Assembly: GCA_003611875.1 (NCBI GenBank)
Contig: RAYY01000008.1
Span: 1 to 64,000 of the forward strand
Length of the DNA: 64,000 bases
Direction: 5' to 3'
DNA from: a bacterium D16-56
GTDB lineage: Bacteria > Bacillota > Clostridia > Lachnospirales > Lachnospiraceae
Part shown: positions 51,945-60,684 of the stretch, piece by piece
Layout of the letters: each line of letters starts with the position of its first letter
Position numbering within the stretch: position 1 is the stretch's first letter
The notes under the pieces: generated by a model
What the model was told of the DNA's origin: nothing
What the model saw: the letters and a program-made list of their open reading frames with translations, nothing else
The model's database searches: none
Translations under genes and position numbers: made by a program

Positions 51945-53402
51945 TTATTCTTTGTCCTGCTCTTCGTAATCCTCCACGGGGTAGTCTTCCTCATCCGGTA
52001 CTGCCGAAGGCTCCTGCCTCATCTGATCGTCAGATGACGGATACTCCTCATCTTCCGCTGTTTCTTGAGACTCTCCATCCACATCTTCCGGATCGTCTTC
52101 CTCTGTCGGTCTTTCCAGGAACTCTCCATCTGCAGGCTGCTCTGTACTGCCTTCGTCCTCCGCTTCCAATTCCTCTAAGTAATCCTCTGATGCCGCTTCC
52201 TCCAAAGCGCCCTCATCCATAGATTCTCCCAGGTATTCCTCATCCAGAAGCTCTTCCTCACCGGAAAGCTCCTCCTCATCCAAGGACGTAATATCAAAAT
52301 CTGCCGGGAAGTCGTCATATACGCCCTCCTCCTGGTCGTCAATCCCCATCTGCTCAAACAAGCCGGTCTCCCTGGCCTGTGTCTCGCTCTTAATATCGAT
52401 CTTATATCCTGTCAGCCTGGCTGCCAGTCTGGCATTCTGTCCCTCCTTGCCGATAGCCAGAGACAGCTGGTAATCCGGCACAATAACCTGTGCCTCTCTG
52501 GCCTCCTCATCTGCCACAACACAGATCACCTTAGCCGGACTCAAAGCATTCTCAATCAAAAATGCCGCATTTTCATCCCAGGTAATAATGTCGATCTTCT
52601 CTCCGCGCAGTTCACTTACGATCGAATTGACCCGTGCGCCGTTCATGCCCACGCATGCCCCTACCGGGTCCACATTGGGATCATTGGACCACACGGCGAT
52701 CTTGGTTCTGGAACCAGCCTCCCTGGCAATGGCCTTGATCTCCACGGTTCCGTCCCGCACCTCTGCCACCTCTGCCTCAAACAGCCGCTTTACCAGGTCC
52801 GGATGAGTCCGGGACACGGAAATCCTGGGCCCCTTGGGAGTATCCTTCACCTCCAGCACAAACACCTTGATCCTCTCGGTAGGTTTGAAAATCTCGCCTC
52901 TGACCTGCTCCGCCTCGCTCAGCATGGCATCTACCCGTCCTAAGTTAATGCTGACGTTTCTGCCGAAATTGCGCTGTACAATGCCAGTCACCACATCCTT
53001 TTCCTTCTGATACCACTCGTTGAACTGCATGCTTCGTTCTTCCTCGCGTATCTTCTGCAGAATCACGTTTTTCGCATTCTGGGTGGCAATCCGGCCAAAG
53101 GACTTGGACTCAATCGGGACATGGACCACATCTCCCAGCTCGTATTTGGGATTCTTCATCCTTGCTTCCGTCAGACTCACCTGAAGCACCGGATCCTCCA
53201 CGGTCTCAACCACTTCCTTATCAGCAAAAACAGCAAAATCCCCGGTCTTAGGATTAATATTTACCCTTACATTATCCGCCTTGCCAAAATGGTTCTTGCA
53301 GGCAGTGATCAAAGAATTCTCAATGGCTTCCAGCAGAGTTGCCTTGCTGATGTTCTTCTCCTTTTCCAGCAGCTCCAGCGCCTCGATCAGTTCTTTATTC
53401 AT
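51945..53402 (-). CDS. nusA: Transcription termination/antitermination factor NusA with a long acidic tail
   Basis: 485 residues. It has an N-terminal polymerase-binding domain (1-125), an S1 domain and two KH domains, with the signatures ACVGMNGARVNSIVSEL and LAIGKEGQNARLAARL at about 245-320. From about residue 350 on the protein is highly acidic, with over 50 Glu/Asp in roughly 130 residues and no AR repeats, longer than in most Firmicutes. ATG follows GGAGGAAAG. It is the second gene of the operon and may regulate the leader. Confidence 0.95.
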   Translation of the reverse strand: MNKELIEALELLEKEKNISKATLLEAIENSLITACKNHFGKADNVRVNINPKTGDFAVFADKEVVETVEDPVLQVSLTEARMKNPKYELGDVVHVPIESKSFGRIATQNAKNVILQKIREEERSMQFNEWYQKEKDVVTGIVQRNFGRNVSINLGRVDAMLSEAEQVRGEIFKPTERIKVFVLEVKDTPKGPRISVSRTHPDLVKRLFEAEVAEVRDGTVEIKAIAREAGSRTKIAVWSNDPNVDPVGACVGMNGARVNSIVSELRGEKIDIITWDENAAFLIENALSPAKVICVVADEEAREAQVIVPDYQLSLAIGKEGQNARLAARLTGYKIDIKSETQARETGLFEQMGIDDQEEGVYDDFPADFDITSLDEEELSGEEELLDEEYLGESMDEGALEEAASEDYLEELEAEDEGSTEQPADGEFLERPTEEDDPEDVDGESQETAEDEEYPSSDDQMRQEPSAVPDEEDYPVEDYEEQDKE

Positions 53403-53420
53403 GGTTCTTTCCTCCCCTTT

Positions 53421-53888
53421 TTAAAAGTCAAATGCCAGTCGGATCAATGCAATCTCCTGGCGGGTAAATACTTCCTCCCTGCCGTCCTCTGTCTCAATCG
53501 TCACGGTCTCTCTGTCATAGCCTTTCAAAATACCTGCAAATTCCTTCTGCTTATCCCTTGGCTTATACAGCCGCAGCTCTACATCCTCACCCAGGCTTCT
53601 CTCAAAATCCTTATCCTTTTTTAAGGGTCTTCCCAAGCCTGGGGAGCTTACCTCCAGCGTATAGCTGTCTGCAATAAAATCCTCTTTGTCCAGCCAGTCG
53701 CTGAGCGTCCGGCTGATCACCTCACAGTCGTCTACCGTGATTCCGCCTTCCTTATCTATATAGGTCCGCAGATACCAATTGCCTCCCTCTTTCACATATT
53801 CCACATCTACCAGCTCAAAATTATGTTCAGCCAGAAGGGGAAGCAGAAACCTCTCCGTCCTGGACTCATATTCTTCTCTCCTTGCCAT
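53421..53888 (-). CDS. rimP: Ribosome maturation factor RimP
   Basis: 155 residues with the RimP pattern: ELVDVEYVKEGGNWYLRTYIDKEGG near 25-48, DYTLEVSSPGLGRPLK-like YTLEVSSPGLGRPLKK and a C-terminal SH3-like barrel ending EIALIRLAFDF. It acts in 30S assembly. It is the first gene of the nusA-infB operon and follows a TTGCAA-17-TATAAT promoter and a leader hairpin. Confidence 0.95.
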   Translation of the reverse strand: MARREEYESRTERFLLPLLAEHNFELVDVEYVKEGGNWYLRTYIDKEGGITVDDCEVISRTLSDWLDKEDFIADSYTLEVSSPGLGRPLKKDKDFERSLGEDVELRLYKPRDKQKEFAGILKGYDRETVTIETEDGREEVFTRQEIALIRLAFDF

Positions 53889-53936
53889 CCGATCACCTCA
53901 ATTCTGTCAAGCTATCCTTTTCCATGCCAAAAAGTT

Positions 53937-53958
53937 AGAGTGGACGTATGCCCACTCT
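53937..53958 (-). other. Leader hairpin of the rimP-nusA operon
   Basis: AGAGTGG and CCACTCT form a 7-bp stem with an eight-base loop, followed on the minus strand by AACTTTTTGG. It lies about 35 bases after the predicted transcription start and could act as an attenuator or pause site, a natural target for NusA feedback. Confidence 0.5.
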
Positions 53959-53990
53959 ACTATTTGTCATTCTATCATGTTATCGTATGT

Positions 53991-54019
53991 ATTATAACAC
54001 CAGGAAATACCAATTGCAA
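53991..54019 (-). promoter_or_regulatory. Promoter of the rimP-nusA-infB operon
   Basis: TTGCAA (54014-54019) and a perfect TATAAT (53991-53996) with a 17-base spacer on the minus strand. The dispersed repeat copy begins 22 bases upstream of the -35 box. Confidence 0.75.
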
Positions 54020-54040
54020 GAGCTTTCTTACATTTTTTCA

Positions 54041-54155
54041 CAGTAAACCTCCATGCGCCCGGCTGCGGACGCGCCACCAATCATGAAAGCTTGGCGGGCA
54101 CATTTGGCATCCCTGATTTTAAATCGCCTCCGGCGATGGGACTTTCACAGTAAAA
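54041..54155. repeat. Dispersed repeat, copy 2 (inverted relative to copy 1)
   Basis: The reverse complement matches 29856-29966 at about 93%, including ATCGCCGGAGGCGAT and GCGCGTCCGC. It is flanked on both sides by ACAGTAAA (54040 and 54147), which could be a terminal or target duplication. It fills the space between the divergent rimP and GntR-family genes and is not part of either promoter, but lies close to both. Confidence 0.85.
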
Positions 54156-54229
54156 CCCTATTGACATTTCGTCTGTTGTATGACATCATATATTATGACA
54201 AGATACCAGTTAAGGAGGAATGTGTTTTT

Positions 54230-54955
54230 ATGGCTACCAGTCCCATCCACCATCTGCAGAATTTAGTGAATACACGCCCTCAAAAGAACATGTCTGACAT
54301 GATATATGAAAAGATCAGCCAGTTAATTCAAAGTGGAGAGTTTCCAGAAGGCTATGTTTTCCCCAATGAATCCACCCTATGTGAAATGCTGTCCGTAGGC
54401 AGAAGCACCATCCGAGAAGCCTATAAGGCTCTGGAGCTATCTGGCTTTGTGACGCGAACCAAGCGGGGCACTATTGTTAACAGCTACTCTGCCATCTTAG
54501 AGGCCACCCCCTTAAAGGCAGTGATCCATGGCGCCAGCCGCCAGGACTTTTTAGAATTTCGCCTGATGCTGGAAGGACAGTCCGCCGCTTTGGCCGCTGA
54601 ACGTGCGCAGCCCCATGAGGTAGCCCAGCTTCAGCAGCTTCAGAATGAGCTGTGCAGTGCCAGACAAAACGGGGACTATGACCGGATTGCTGCCTTAGAC
54701 CGGAATTTTCATGAAACCATTGCTGCCTTAAGCCACAACCCCCTGATGATCACATCCATGGCTGCCATTGCAGAAGCATGTGAGACCGAGACACGAGAAT
54801 CCTTTTCTAATCTTTCTGCGATCTCTGACACCATAGACCAGATGATCTCCATGCATCACGCAATTCTGACAGCCATACGCAACCGCTGTCCCGGAGAAGC
54901 CATGACAGATATGCTGAACCACATTGCAGGAATATCCGAACCAGAATCATTATAG
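54230..54955 (+). CDS. GntR-family regulator of the FadR/FCD type
   Basis: 241 residues from the ATG at 54230. The frame opens 59 codons earlier, but that part lies in the dispersed repeat and is spurious. The winged helix at about 20-90 shows IYEKISQLIQSGEFPEGYVFPNESTL, then VGRSTIREAYKALELSGFVTRTKRG, in pieces. The FCD effector domain (about 100-235) has the expected metal ligands: DRNFHETIAALSHN near 160, and His-containing helix SMHHAILTAI near 215. Family members sense small carboxylates. AAGGAGG lies upstream, and TTGTATGACA/ATTATGACAA (54175-54200) is a possible autoregulatory operator. Confidence 0.9.
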   Translation: MATSPIHHLQNLVNTRPQKNMSDMIYEKISQLIQSGEFPEGYVFPNESTLCEMLSVGRSTIREAYKALELSGFVTRTKRGTIVNSYSAILEATPLKAVIHGASRQDFLEFRLMLEGQSAALAAERAQPHEVAQLQQLQNELCSARQNGDYDRIAALDRNFHETIAALSHNPLMITSMAAIAEACETETRESFSNLSAISDTIDQMISMHHAILTAIRNRCPGEAMTDMLNHIAGISEPESL

Positions 54956-54963
54956 CTCATAAT

Positions 54964-55009
54964 AAAAACTGCCGCAGCAGTACTTCTCTTTACCGCAGCG
55001 GCAGCTTTT
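54964..55009. terminator. Bidirectional terminator after the GntR gene
   Basis: CTGCCGC (54969-54975) pairs with GCGGCAG (54998-55004), with AAAAA on the left and CTTTT on the right, between convergent genes. Confidence 0.8.
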
Positions 55010-55025
55010 CAGTCTCTGATTTTCT

Positions 55026-55421
55026 CTAGCTTTTATTTCCCTCTAAGGTTTCCTCTGTAAATCCGTCAATCAATGTAACTGCCCCGCAGATACAGGGATA
55101 GTGGCTGTCAAATTCTTCTGCCTCCGCCACCCGGAAATTATAATATTTTTTGGATTTAATCTGCCTGTAGACAATGGATTCCTCAAAACGTTCCCCAATG
55201 GCCTCATTGGCGATCTCAAAAATCTCCTCCTGCCCATCCTGTTTCATACAATGAAGCACATAAACATCCTCCCCGTCGATCTGCATGATCTCCTTACTCA
55301 CAACCTGAACCTCAACAAATCGTCGATCATAGCGCTTAAAACCACGGAACGGATTCCACATCAGCAATGCTGCTATGACAACAGCTCCAATTCCCAAACC
55401 AATGGCTTTTCCCCAGCTCAT
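55026..55421 (-). CDS. Small membrane-anchored protein of unknown function
   Basis: 131 residues. One N-terminal transmembrane helix (about 5-22, GLGIGAVVIAALLMW) is followed by a beta-rich soluble domain (RRFVEVQVVSKEIMQIDGEDVYVLHC, in pieces) and KYYNFRVAEAEEFDSHYPCICG. Three Cys residues may matter. I do not recognise the family. It starts two bases after the hflX stop, so it is the last gene of the TPR-hflX operon, and ends at a bidirectional terminator. Confidence 0.6.
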   Translation of the reverse strand: MSWGKAIGLGIGAVVIAALLMWNPFRGFKRYDRRFVEVQVVSKEIMQIDGEDVYVLHCMKQDGQEEIFEIANEAIGERFEESIVYRQIKSKKYYNFRVAEAEEFDSHYPCICGAVTLIDGFTEETLEGNKS

Positions 55422-55423
55422 GA

Positions 55424-56686
55424 CTATTCTTCAACCTCCCCCTGCAGCAGCCCGGCAAAAAGCTCTGCCGGGACATACGCCCTAATGGCAATCCCATTTT
55501 CCTGATATTCTTCCGAAAGCAGCTCTCCATACTTTCGAATCTGCTGAAGCTTTCCTGCCTCCTGATAAGCAAAAGTCCGTTCTAAATACACATTCTGATT
55601 TCGCAATATCTTCTCTAAAAGCTCCGACAATACACTTATATTCTCCCCGGTCTTGGCAGAAATCCTGACCTGGTAATCGGAATGCAGGTCTCTGGGAAGC
55701 TGCTCCGCTCCCGCCTGATCCATCTTGTTAAACACTGTCACCACGATCTTATCCTTCACCTCAAGCTCCCGAAGAGTCTCATAGACCACATGCATCTGCA
55801 TATCCATCTGAGGATTGGAAGCATCCACCACATGGAGAATCATGTCGCTGTACCTTGCCTCCTCTAAGGTGCTCCGAAAGGCGTCGATCAGATGATGAGG
55901 CAGCTTCCGGATAAATCCCACTGTATCTGTCAAAAGAATCCTTCTTCCGCTTTCCAGATCCAGGCTGCGCGTAGTAGGATCCAATGTGGCAAACAGCTTA
56001 TCCTCCGCTAAAATTCCCGCGTCGGTCAGCTTGTTCAGCAGCGTGGACTTTCCTGCATTGGTGTAGCCTACAATGGCTGCAACCGGCGTATGAGTGCGCT
56101 CTCTCTGCTTTCTCTGAACCTGCCGGTGGCGCTTTACCTCTGAAAGCTCTGTCTTTAGCTGACCGATCCGTTCATGGATCAGTCTTCGGTCCATCTCCAG
56201 CTTTTTCTCTCCCGGTCCGCGGGTCCCGATGCCCCCTCCCAGACGGGACAGAGAGTTCCGCAGGCCCACCAGACGTGCAGCCCGGTATTTTAACTGGGCC
56301 AGCTCCACCTGGATCTTGCCTTCGTTTGTGTTGGCACGAGACGCAAAAATATCCAAAATCACCATGGTTCGGTCCATCACCTTTGTATCCAGCGCATTCT
56401 CCAGATTTCGGAGCTGAACAGGAGACAGCTCGTCGTCACACACCACACCGGTGGCATTCAGCTCCCAGATCCGCTCCTTTACCTCATCGATCTTTCCTTT
56501 TCCCAGGTACGTACCTGGATGAATCTTCTCCCGGTTCTGAATGACCCGGTCCACAGCCACGGCCCCTGCCGTATCCACTAATTCTTCCAGCTCATCTAAA
56601 GCCGCTGCGGCGTCCTCTGCCCCTGTCTCAACAGCAAGCAGAATCACCCGCTCCTTCACATCTCCGATTTCTATTAATTCTGCCAT
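55424..56686 (-). CDS. hflX: Ribosome-associated GTPase HflX
   Basis: 420 residues. It has an N-terminal HflX subdomain with the conserved GKGKIDEVKERI and DDELSPVQLRNLE, then GIGTRGPGEKKLEMDRR near 160. The GTPase motifs are GYTNAGKSTLLNKLTDAG (G1), the VDASNPQMDM block and NKMD (G4). It splits stalled or hibernating ribosomes during stress. AGGAGT precedes the ATG. It follows the TPR gene by 11 bases. Confidence 0.95.
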   Translation of the reverse strand: MAELIEIGDVKERVILLAVETGAEDAAAALDELEELVDTAGAVAVDRVIQNREKIHPGTYLGKGKIDEVKERIWELNATGVVCDDELSPVQLRNLENALDTKVMDRTMVILDIFASRANTNEGKIQVELAQLKYRAARLVGLRNSLSRLGGGIGTRGPGEKKLEMDRRLIHERIGQLKTELSEVKRHRQVQRKQRERTHTPVAAIVGYTNAGKSTLLNKLTDAGILAEDKLFATLDPTTRSLDLESGRRILLTDTVGFIRKLPHHLIDAFRSTLEEARYSDMILHVVDASNPQMDMQMHVVYETLRELEVKDKIVVTVFNKMDQAGAEQLPRDLHSDYQVRISAKTGENISVLSELLEKILRNQNVYLERTFAYQEAGKLQQIRKYGELLSEEYQENGIAIRAYVPAELFAGLLQGEVEE

Positions 56687-56697
56687 TCTTACTCCTG

Positions 56698-57777
56698 TCA
56701 GCCGGCGCTGCCCGCGCCCTCCTGATTCCCTTCCAGGCTCTCGCCGCTTTCTGCGCCGCTGGTATTACTTCCCGTCTCCCCGCCTTCGGCGCTGCCTGAT
56801 TCACTGTCGGCTTCTGTCTGTCCGTCGGCGTCATCCTCCTCTGCGCCGTTCTCATCGCCAGAAAAATCCCCCTGGCGGCTTCTTAAAAACGTCAGCTCCC
56901 GCTCAACATTTTCATCTGTGCCATACTGAGCCGCATATGCCTCAAACAGCTCCAGGGCCTTGGCAAAATCCCCCTTGTTCTCCCAGGCTACCGCCTGGTT
57001 ATACGACAAATCCTGCGCGGAGTCTCCTGCCTCCAAGCCCTGCCGGATCAGCTCCAGCGCCGCGTCATACTCCCCTGCGTTGATCTGCTCCACTGCCTTG
57101 AGATTGTAAACATATCCGTCAATCACTCCGTAAGCCAAAGCCCCGTCATAATCCTTCTTCTCCACCAGGCAGCGGGCCGCGCCCTTTTTATACTCGGAAT
57201 TTTCTTGATCCTCCTCTAAAAGAAGCTCATAGGTATTCAGGGCAGCATCATAATCCTTCAGCCTATATTCTGCCTCCGCACGGTACAGCAGCACACTCAG
57301 CTCAAATTCCCCGACCTTTTTTCCGCTTGACCATTTGAGGGCATTATCTAAACGCAGTATGGCTTCATCATAGCTGCCTGCATCCAGCAGCAAAATCCCC
57401 TCTGTCAAAAGCTCCTGTCTCTTCTTTTCTCTCTGAAAACGCATAACGCCGTAAACGGCTGCTCCAACCAGAATCACAATCAGCGCCATACAAATGCCGA
57501 TCAGCATCTTCATCTGTCGGCGGCGCTTCTTTTTCCGGGCCCTGGCCCGCACACGCATGCGTTCCTCCTCCATGGTCCAGGAGCCAGGCCGGGCCGGGCC
57601 TCCGCCTCCGTAAGACACCCTGCGGTTATTCTGCCCTGCAGCGGCGCCGGTACGTCTCTTAGGCCCGCTTGTACGAGCCTGCCCCGAAGCTTTGGTTCTG
57701 GCTTTATTTCCTCCTGACCCTGACGGCCGGCTTGACACATTTCTGATATTTTTATTGTCCTGTCTTCCGTAATTACT
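56698..57777 (-). CDS. Membrane TPR-repeat protein
   Basis: Read from a GTG at 57777, about 359 residues, just after the dut stop; an ATG at 57855 is inside dut. Residues 1-90 are basic, disordered and Arg/Gly-rich. A transmembrane helix lies at about 92-112 (LIGICMALIVILVGAAVYGV). Residues about 120-310 form TPR-like helix pairs (EGILLLDAGSYDEAILRLDNAL and YDAALNTYELLLEEDQENSEY, in pieces), and the end is an acidic Gly/Ser tail. Topology puts the TPRs outside or inside depending on insertion; the basic N-terminus favours cytoplasmic N and external TPRs. Confidence 0.75.
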   Translation of the reverse strand, partial: SNYGRQDNKNIRNVSSRPSGSGGNKARTKASGQARTSGPKRRTGAAAGQNNRRVSYGGGGPARPGSWTMEEERMRVRARARKKKRRRQMKMLIGICMALIVILVGAAVYGVMRFQREKKRQELLTEGILLLDAGSYDEAILRLDNALKWSSGKKVGEFELSVLLYRAEAEYRLKDYDAALNTYELLLEEDQENSEYKKGAARCLVEKKDYDGALAYGVIDGYVYNLKAVEQINAGEYDAALELIRQGLEAGDSAQDLSYNQAVAWENKGDFAKALELFEAYAAQYGTDENVERELTFLRSRQGDFSGDENGAEEDDADGQTEADSESGSAEGGETGSNTSGAESGESLEGNQEGAGSAG

Positions 57778-57790
57778 CACGATCTCCCCA

Positions 57791-58225
57791 TCACTTTCTG
57801 CCGGTGCTGCCAATGCCGCCCCGATCTTTATTCCCCAGGCTTTCTGCTTCCTCAAACTGTATCGTTGGCTGATGTTCCATGATCCGGAACTGACAGATCC
57901 GGTCTCCCTCTTTTATCTCTGTGTCCCGAAGCGCATATGCAGGAAAATACCACTGGTCATGATCCCCGCAATAGCTTTCATCAATGACTCCCATGTGGTT
58001 AGTCTGAATAATCCCAAAATTCTTATACGTACTGCTGCGGGGAACCACATGAGCCTCATAGCCCTTGGGAAGCTCCATGGCAACACCCAAGGGTATGAGG
58101 TAAAAATCCCCTGCCTTCATCACCACATCCTCTGCGGCACGCAGATCGATCCAATCGGACTTGCCATCCACATAAGACAGCTTCTGCACCCGCTCATTTA
58201 AATACTTTACCCTGATTCTCGGCAT
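57791..58225 (-). CDS. dut: dUTP diphosphatase-like protein
   Basis: 144 residues from the ATG at 58225 (MPRIRVKYL), after AGAGGAAAG; an upstream ATG lacks a site. The trimeric dUTPase motifs are recognisable: [10 protein letters not shown] (motif 1), [12 protein letters not shown] (motif 2), [13 protein letters not shown] (motif 3, with the catalytic Asp) and [10 protein letters not shown] (motif 4), ending RGGIGSTGR (motif 5). It hydrolyses dUTP to dUMP. A TTGACT-17-TACTAT promoter lies 42 bases upstream. Confidence 0.9.
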   Translation of the reverse strand: MPRIRVKYLNERVQKLSYVDGKSDWIDLRAAEDVVMKAGDFYLIPLGVAMELPKGYEAHVVPRSSTYKNFGIIQTNHMGVIDESYCGDHDQWYFPAYALRDTEIKEGDRICQFRIMEHQPTIQFEEAESLGNKDRGGIGSTGRK

Positions 58226-58266
58226 CTTTCCTCTGTCCCTTATTTTTCCAATATTCTTATGAAGAA

Positions 58267-58295
58267 ATAGTACCATGTTATAGGAAGCAAGTCAA
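58267..58295 (-). promoter_or_regulatory. Promoter of dut
   Basis: TTGACT (58290-58295) and TACTAT (58267-58272) are 17 bases apart on the minus strand, and the ATG at 58225 follows a leader of about 35 bases. The rest of the 155-base gap to scpB shows nothing else. Confidence 0.55.
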
Positions 58296-58380
58296 GGTCA
58301 AACCCTTCGTCACTGCCATTGGGCAATTCCCCAGCTGCGGTTCCTGCCAGTACACCGTTGCCGGAATCTAAGCAATGCCG

Positions 58381-59070
58381 TTAGTCTACAGTAACCGGCA
58401 AAAATCCATGAAAATCGCCTGCAGCGACAGGATTTATGTCCTCTGCCTCCGGCAGACCATTCTCAGCTTCCTTCCCTTCCTCCAGCTTAATCTGAAGTTC
58501 TTCCTCTACCTCCTGAAGAATCTCCTCCTCCTGCTCCGGGTTCATACTAGGCAGGTCTGTCATGGAGCCAATGCCAAACCGCCTTAAAAATTCCTCTGTT
58601 GTGGCAAACAATGCCGGCCTTCCCGGCGCATCCAGCCTTCCAACCTCCCCGGCCAGTCCATACTCCACCAGACGGTTAACCGCATGATCCGAGGAAACTC
58701 CCCGGATTTTTGAGATTTCCAGCTTTGTCACCGGCTGCTTGTAGGCTATGATAGACAAGGTTTCCAGCATTACCTCTGTCAGTACATGCTTTTTTGGCGC
58801 TGACGCCACACGGATCAGATTCTCATAGAACCGGGTCTTGGTACACATTTGAAACGCATTTTCCAATTCAATAATCTGCATTCCCCGGTTCTCCCTTTCA
58901 TACCGTCGCTGAAGGCTCTCCACCACATGCCGCGCTTCCTCCTCGCTCTGCCCGATGGCTGCAGCCAGCTGCCCCAGCTCCACAGAGCCGCCCATGGTAA
59001 AAAGCACGGCTTCCGTCACTGCCTCCCAGTCGCTCTCCGGGCAATTCTCATCCTCCCATTGTTTTTTCAT
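58381..59070 (-). CDS. scpB: Segregation and condensation protein B
   Basis: 229 residues from the ATG at 59070 (MKKQWEDEN), which overlaps the scpA end; the frame opens further upstream inside scpA. Two winged-helix domains are present, with the family motifs LEISKIRGVSSDHAVNRLVEYGLA and GRPALFATTEEFLRRFGI at about 125-175. An acidic tail of about 55 residues follows. ScpB with ScpA and Smc forms the bacterial condensin. Confidence 0.93.
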   Translation of the reverse strand: MKKQWEDENCPESDWEAVTEAVLFTMGGSVELGQLAAAIGQSEEEARHVVESLQRRYERENRGMQIIELENAFQMCTKTRFYENLIRVASAPKKHVLTEVMLETLSIIAYKQPVTKLEISKIRGVSSDHAVNRLVEYGLAGEVGRLDAPGRPALFATTEEFLRRFGIGSMTDLPSMNPEQEEEILQEVEEELQIKLEEGKEAENGLPEAEDINPVAAGDFHGFLPVTVD

Positions 59071-59905
59071 ATCCGTCCCCTGCAATTTCCGTCTCATGAT
59101 CTGTCCCTCCATCCTCCTCCAGTCCCTGAAGGTCAAGCTCCGGCTCGGTCTCCTCCCCTTCTTTTTCCAGAATCTCAATCTCCATATCATCAAAGGTATG
59201 TTCCTGGGTAAGAGAAAGCTTTCCCACCTTCATCAGCTCCAGAACCGCCAAAAATGTCACTACGATCTCCAGCTTGTCCCCCTGCCGGGTCAGCATCTGA
59301 CGAAAGCTGAACCTGCGCTTTTTTCTTGCAAACCGCAGTACATCCATGACCCTTTCCTCCAGGCTGACCGGCTCCTTTTTGATGGTGCCGAAGCTGCTTC
59401 GGATTGGGTCCACCTTGTCCTCCTGCCGCTTCATAACCCCCTCAAAAATCCGCTGCAGCTTGGCTAACGTCAGCCCGTCTAAAAGCTGGTCCAAATCCAC
59501 AGGAGGCTCATATTTTGCCACCTCTTTCGGCACAGTAGGCGGTTTAAAAAGGATGCTCTGGGCATCCTCCTCCAGGTCAAGAAGCTCCTGGGCCATCATT
59601 TTATACCGTTTATATTCCAAAAGCCGCGCCACCAGCTCTGCCCTTGGGTCTTCCTCCTCTCCCTCCTCATCTTCCTTTGCCGGAAGCAGCATTCGGGACT
59701 TGATATCCAGAAGAGTGGCAGCCATTACCAAAAAGTCACTGACAATGTTTAAGTCCTCCCGCTCCATCTGATTCACATATTCCAGATATTGTCTGGTGAT
59801 CTCCACAATGGGAATATCATAAATATCCACCTTATTCTTGTCAATCAAATGCAGGAGCAGATCCAACGGCCCCTCAAACTTTTCCAGCTTATACGATATT
59901 GCCAT
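59048..59905 (-). CDS. scpA: Segregation and condensation protein A
   Basis: 285 residues, a kleisin. The N-terminal Smc-binding part opens with YKLEKFEGPLDLLLHLIDKNKVDIYDIPI, read in pieces, a highly conserved signature. The acidic middle and the C-terminal winged helix (RRFSFRQMLTRQGDKLEIVVTFLAVLEL) follow. It overlaps scpB by 23 bases, which keeps the two subunits stoichiometric. Confidence 0.95.
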   Translation of the reverse strand: MAISYKLEKFEGPLDLLLHLIDKNKVDIYDIPIVEITRQYLEYVNQMEREDLNIVSDFLVMAATLLDIKSRMLLPAKEDEEGEEEDPRAELVARLLEYKRYKMMAQELLDLEEDAQSILFKPPTVPKEVAKYEPPVDLDQLLDGLTLAKLQRIFEGVMKRQEDKVDPIRSSFGTIKKEPVSLEERVMDVLRFARKKRRFSFRQMLTRQGDKLEIVVTFLAVLELMKVGKLSLTQEHTFDDMEIEILEKEGEETEPELDLQGLEEDGGTDHETEIAGDGYEKTMGG

Positions 59906-59926
59906 AGCTTCCCTGCCTTGTCATCT

Positions 59927-60640
59927 TTATAGAAAAAACTCCATCCAGGTTCCTTTCATCCATGTCCGCCAGGGCAGACCATATACTGCCGCAGCCATCC
60001 CTGCTGTCACCAAACAGCCGCACACCACATCCACCAGGGAATGCTGCTTTAAAAACATGGTAGAAAGACAGATGCCGCACACGATCAGATCAATCCCCCG
60101 CCGCAGCCATGGATATTTTCTCAGCGCCTGAGAGCCATGTGCAGCCGCTGCCACGGACAAGGAAGAAGACACATGAATGGACGGACAAACATTTCCCGGC
60201 GTATCCACGGCCTGAATCAACCGGACCAGCTCCCCGCACACACCGCTCCCCGGACTCTCCGGACGCAGGTCAAGTCCATTGGGAAACAGCCAGTATATGA
60301 CAATGCTGATCGTCATGCCGCCAAACATCATCATACAAAGATTCTGAAAATCCTCTTTGCTGGTGATCATCGTATAAAACCAAGATGCCGGCAGCAGCAA
60401 AAACCACATCAGATAAGGAATCACAAAATATTCATGAAAGGGGATCCACTCATCTACAGGGCAGGAAATCATATATTTGGGAACCACAAGCCGCTCTGTC
60501 ACAAAAAACGCTGCCAGAAAAAACACCAGGTATCCCAGTCCATAGCAATATTTGTGGGTTTCAACCCATCCCCTGATATCCCTTTTTCCACTTCTGCCAT
60601 ATTCCCTTGTCAGTTCCAGAATATCGTATTTTAAATTCAT
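59927..60640 (-). CDS. PAP2-family membrane phosphatase
   Basis: 237 residues with five to six transmembrane helices. The PAP2 motifs are CPSIHVSSSLSVA at about 164-176 (the PSxH motif) and the final KQHSLVDVVCG near 210-220, carrying the His and Asp. The first KxxxxxxRP-type motif is poorly preserved (DLRPESPGSG). Likely substrates are undecaprenyl pyrophosphate or lipid phosphates such as phosphatidate. The gene follows the metallophosphoesterase and precedes scpA by 21 bases. Confidence 0.8.
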   Translation of the reverse strand: MNLKYDILELTREYGRSGKRDIRGWVETHKYCYGLGYLVFFLAAFFVTERLVVPKYMISCPVDEWIPFHEYFVIPYLMWFLLLPASWFYTMITSKEDFQNLCMMMFGGMTISIVIYWLFPNGLDLRPESPGSGVCGELVRLIQAVDTPGNVCPSIHVSSSLSVAAAAHGSQALRKYPWLRRGIDLIVCGICLSTMFLKQHSLVDVVCGCLVTAGMAAAVYGLPWRTWMKGTWMEFFL

Positions 60641-60684
60641 TTCATTATCCGTCCTGTCCTTTTTTCGTCCTTCCTCTATTTAGC

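Noticed and set aside
54053-54229. N-terminal extension of the GntR regulator
   Set aside because: The stretch lies inside the dispersed repeat and upstream of AAGGAGG; the regulator domain starts after 54230.
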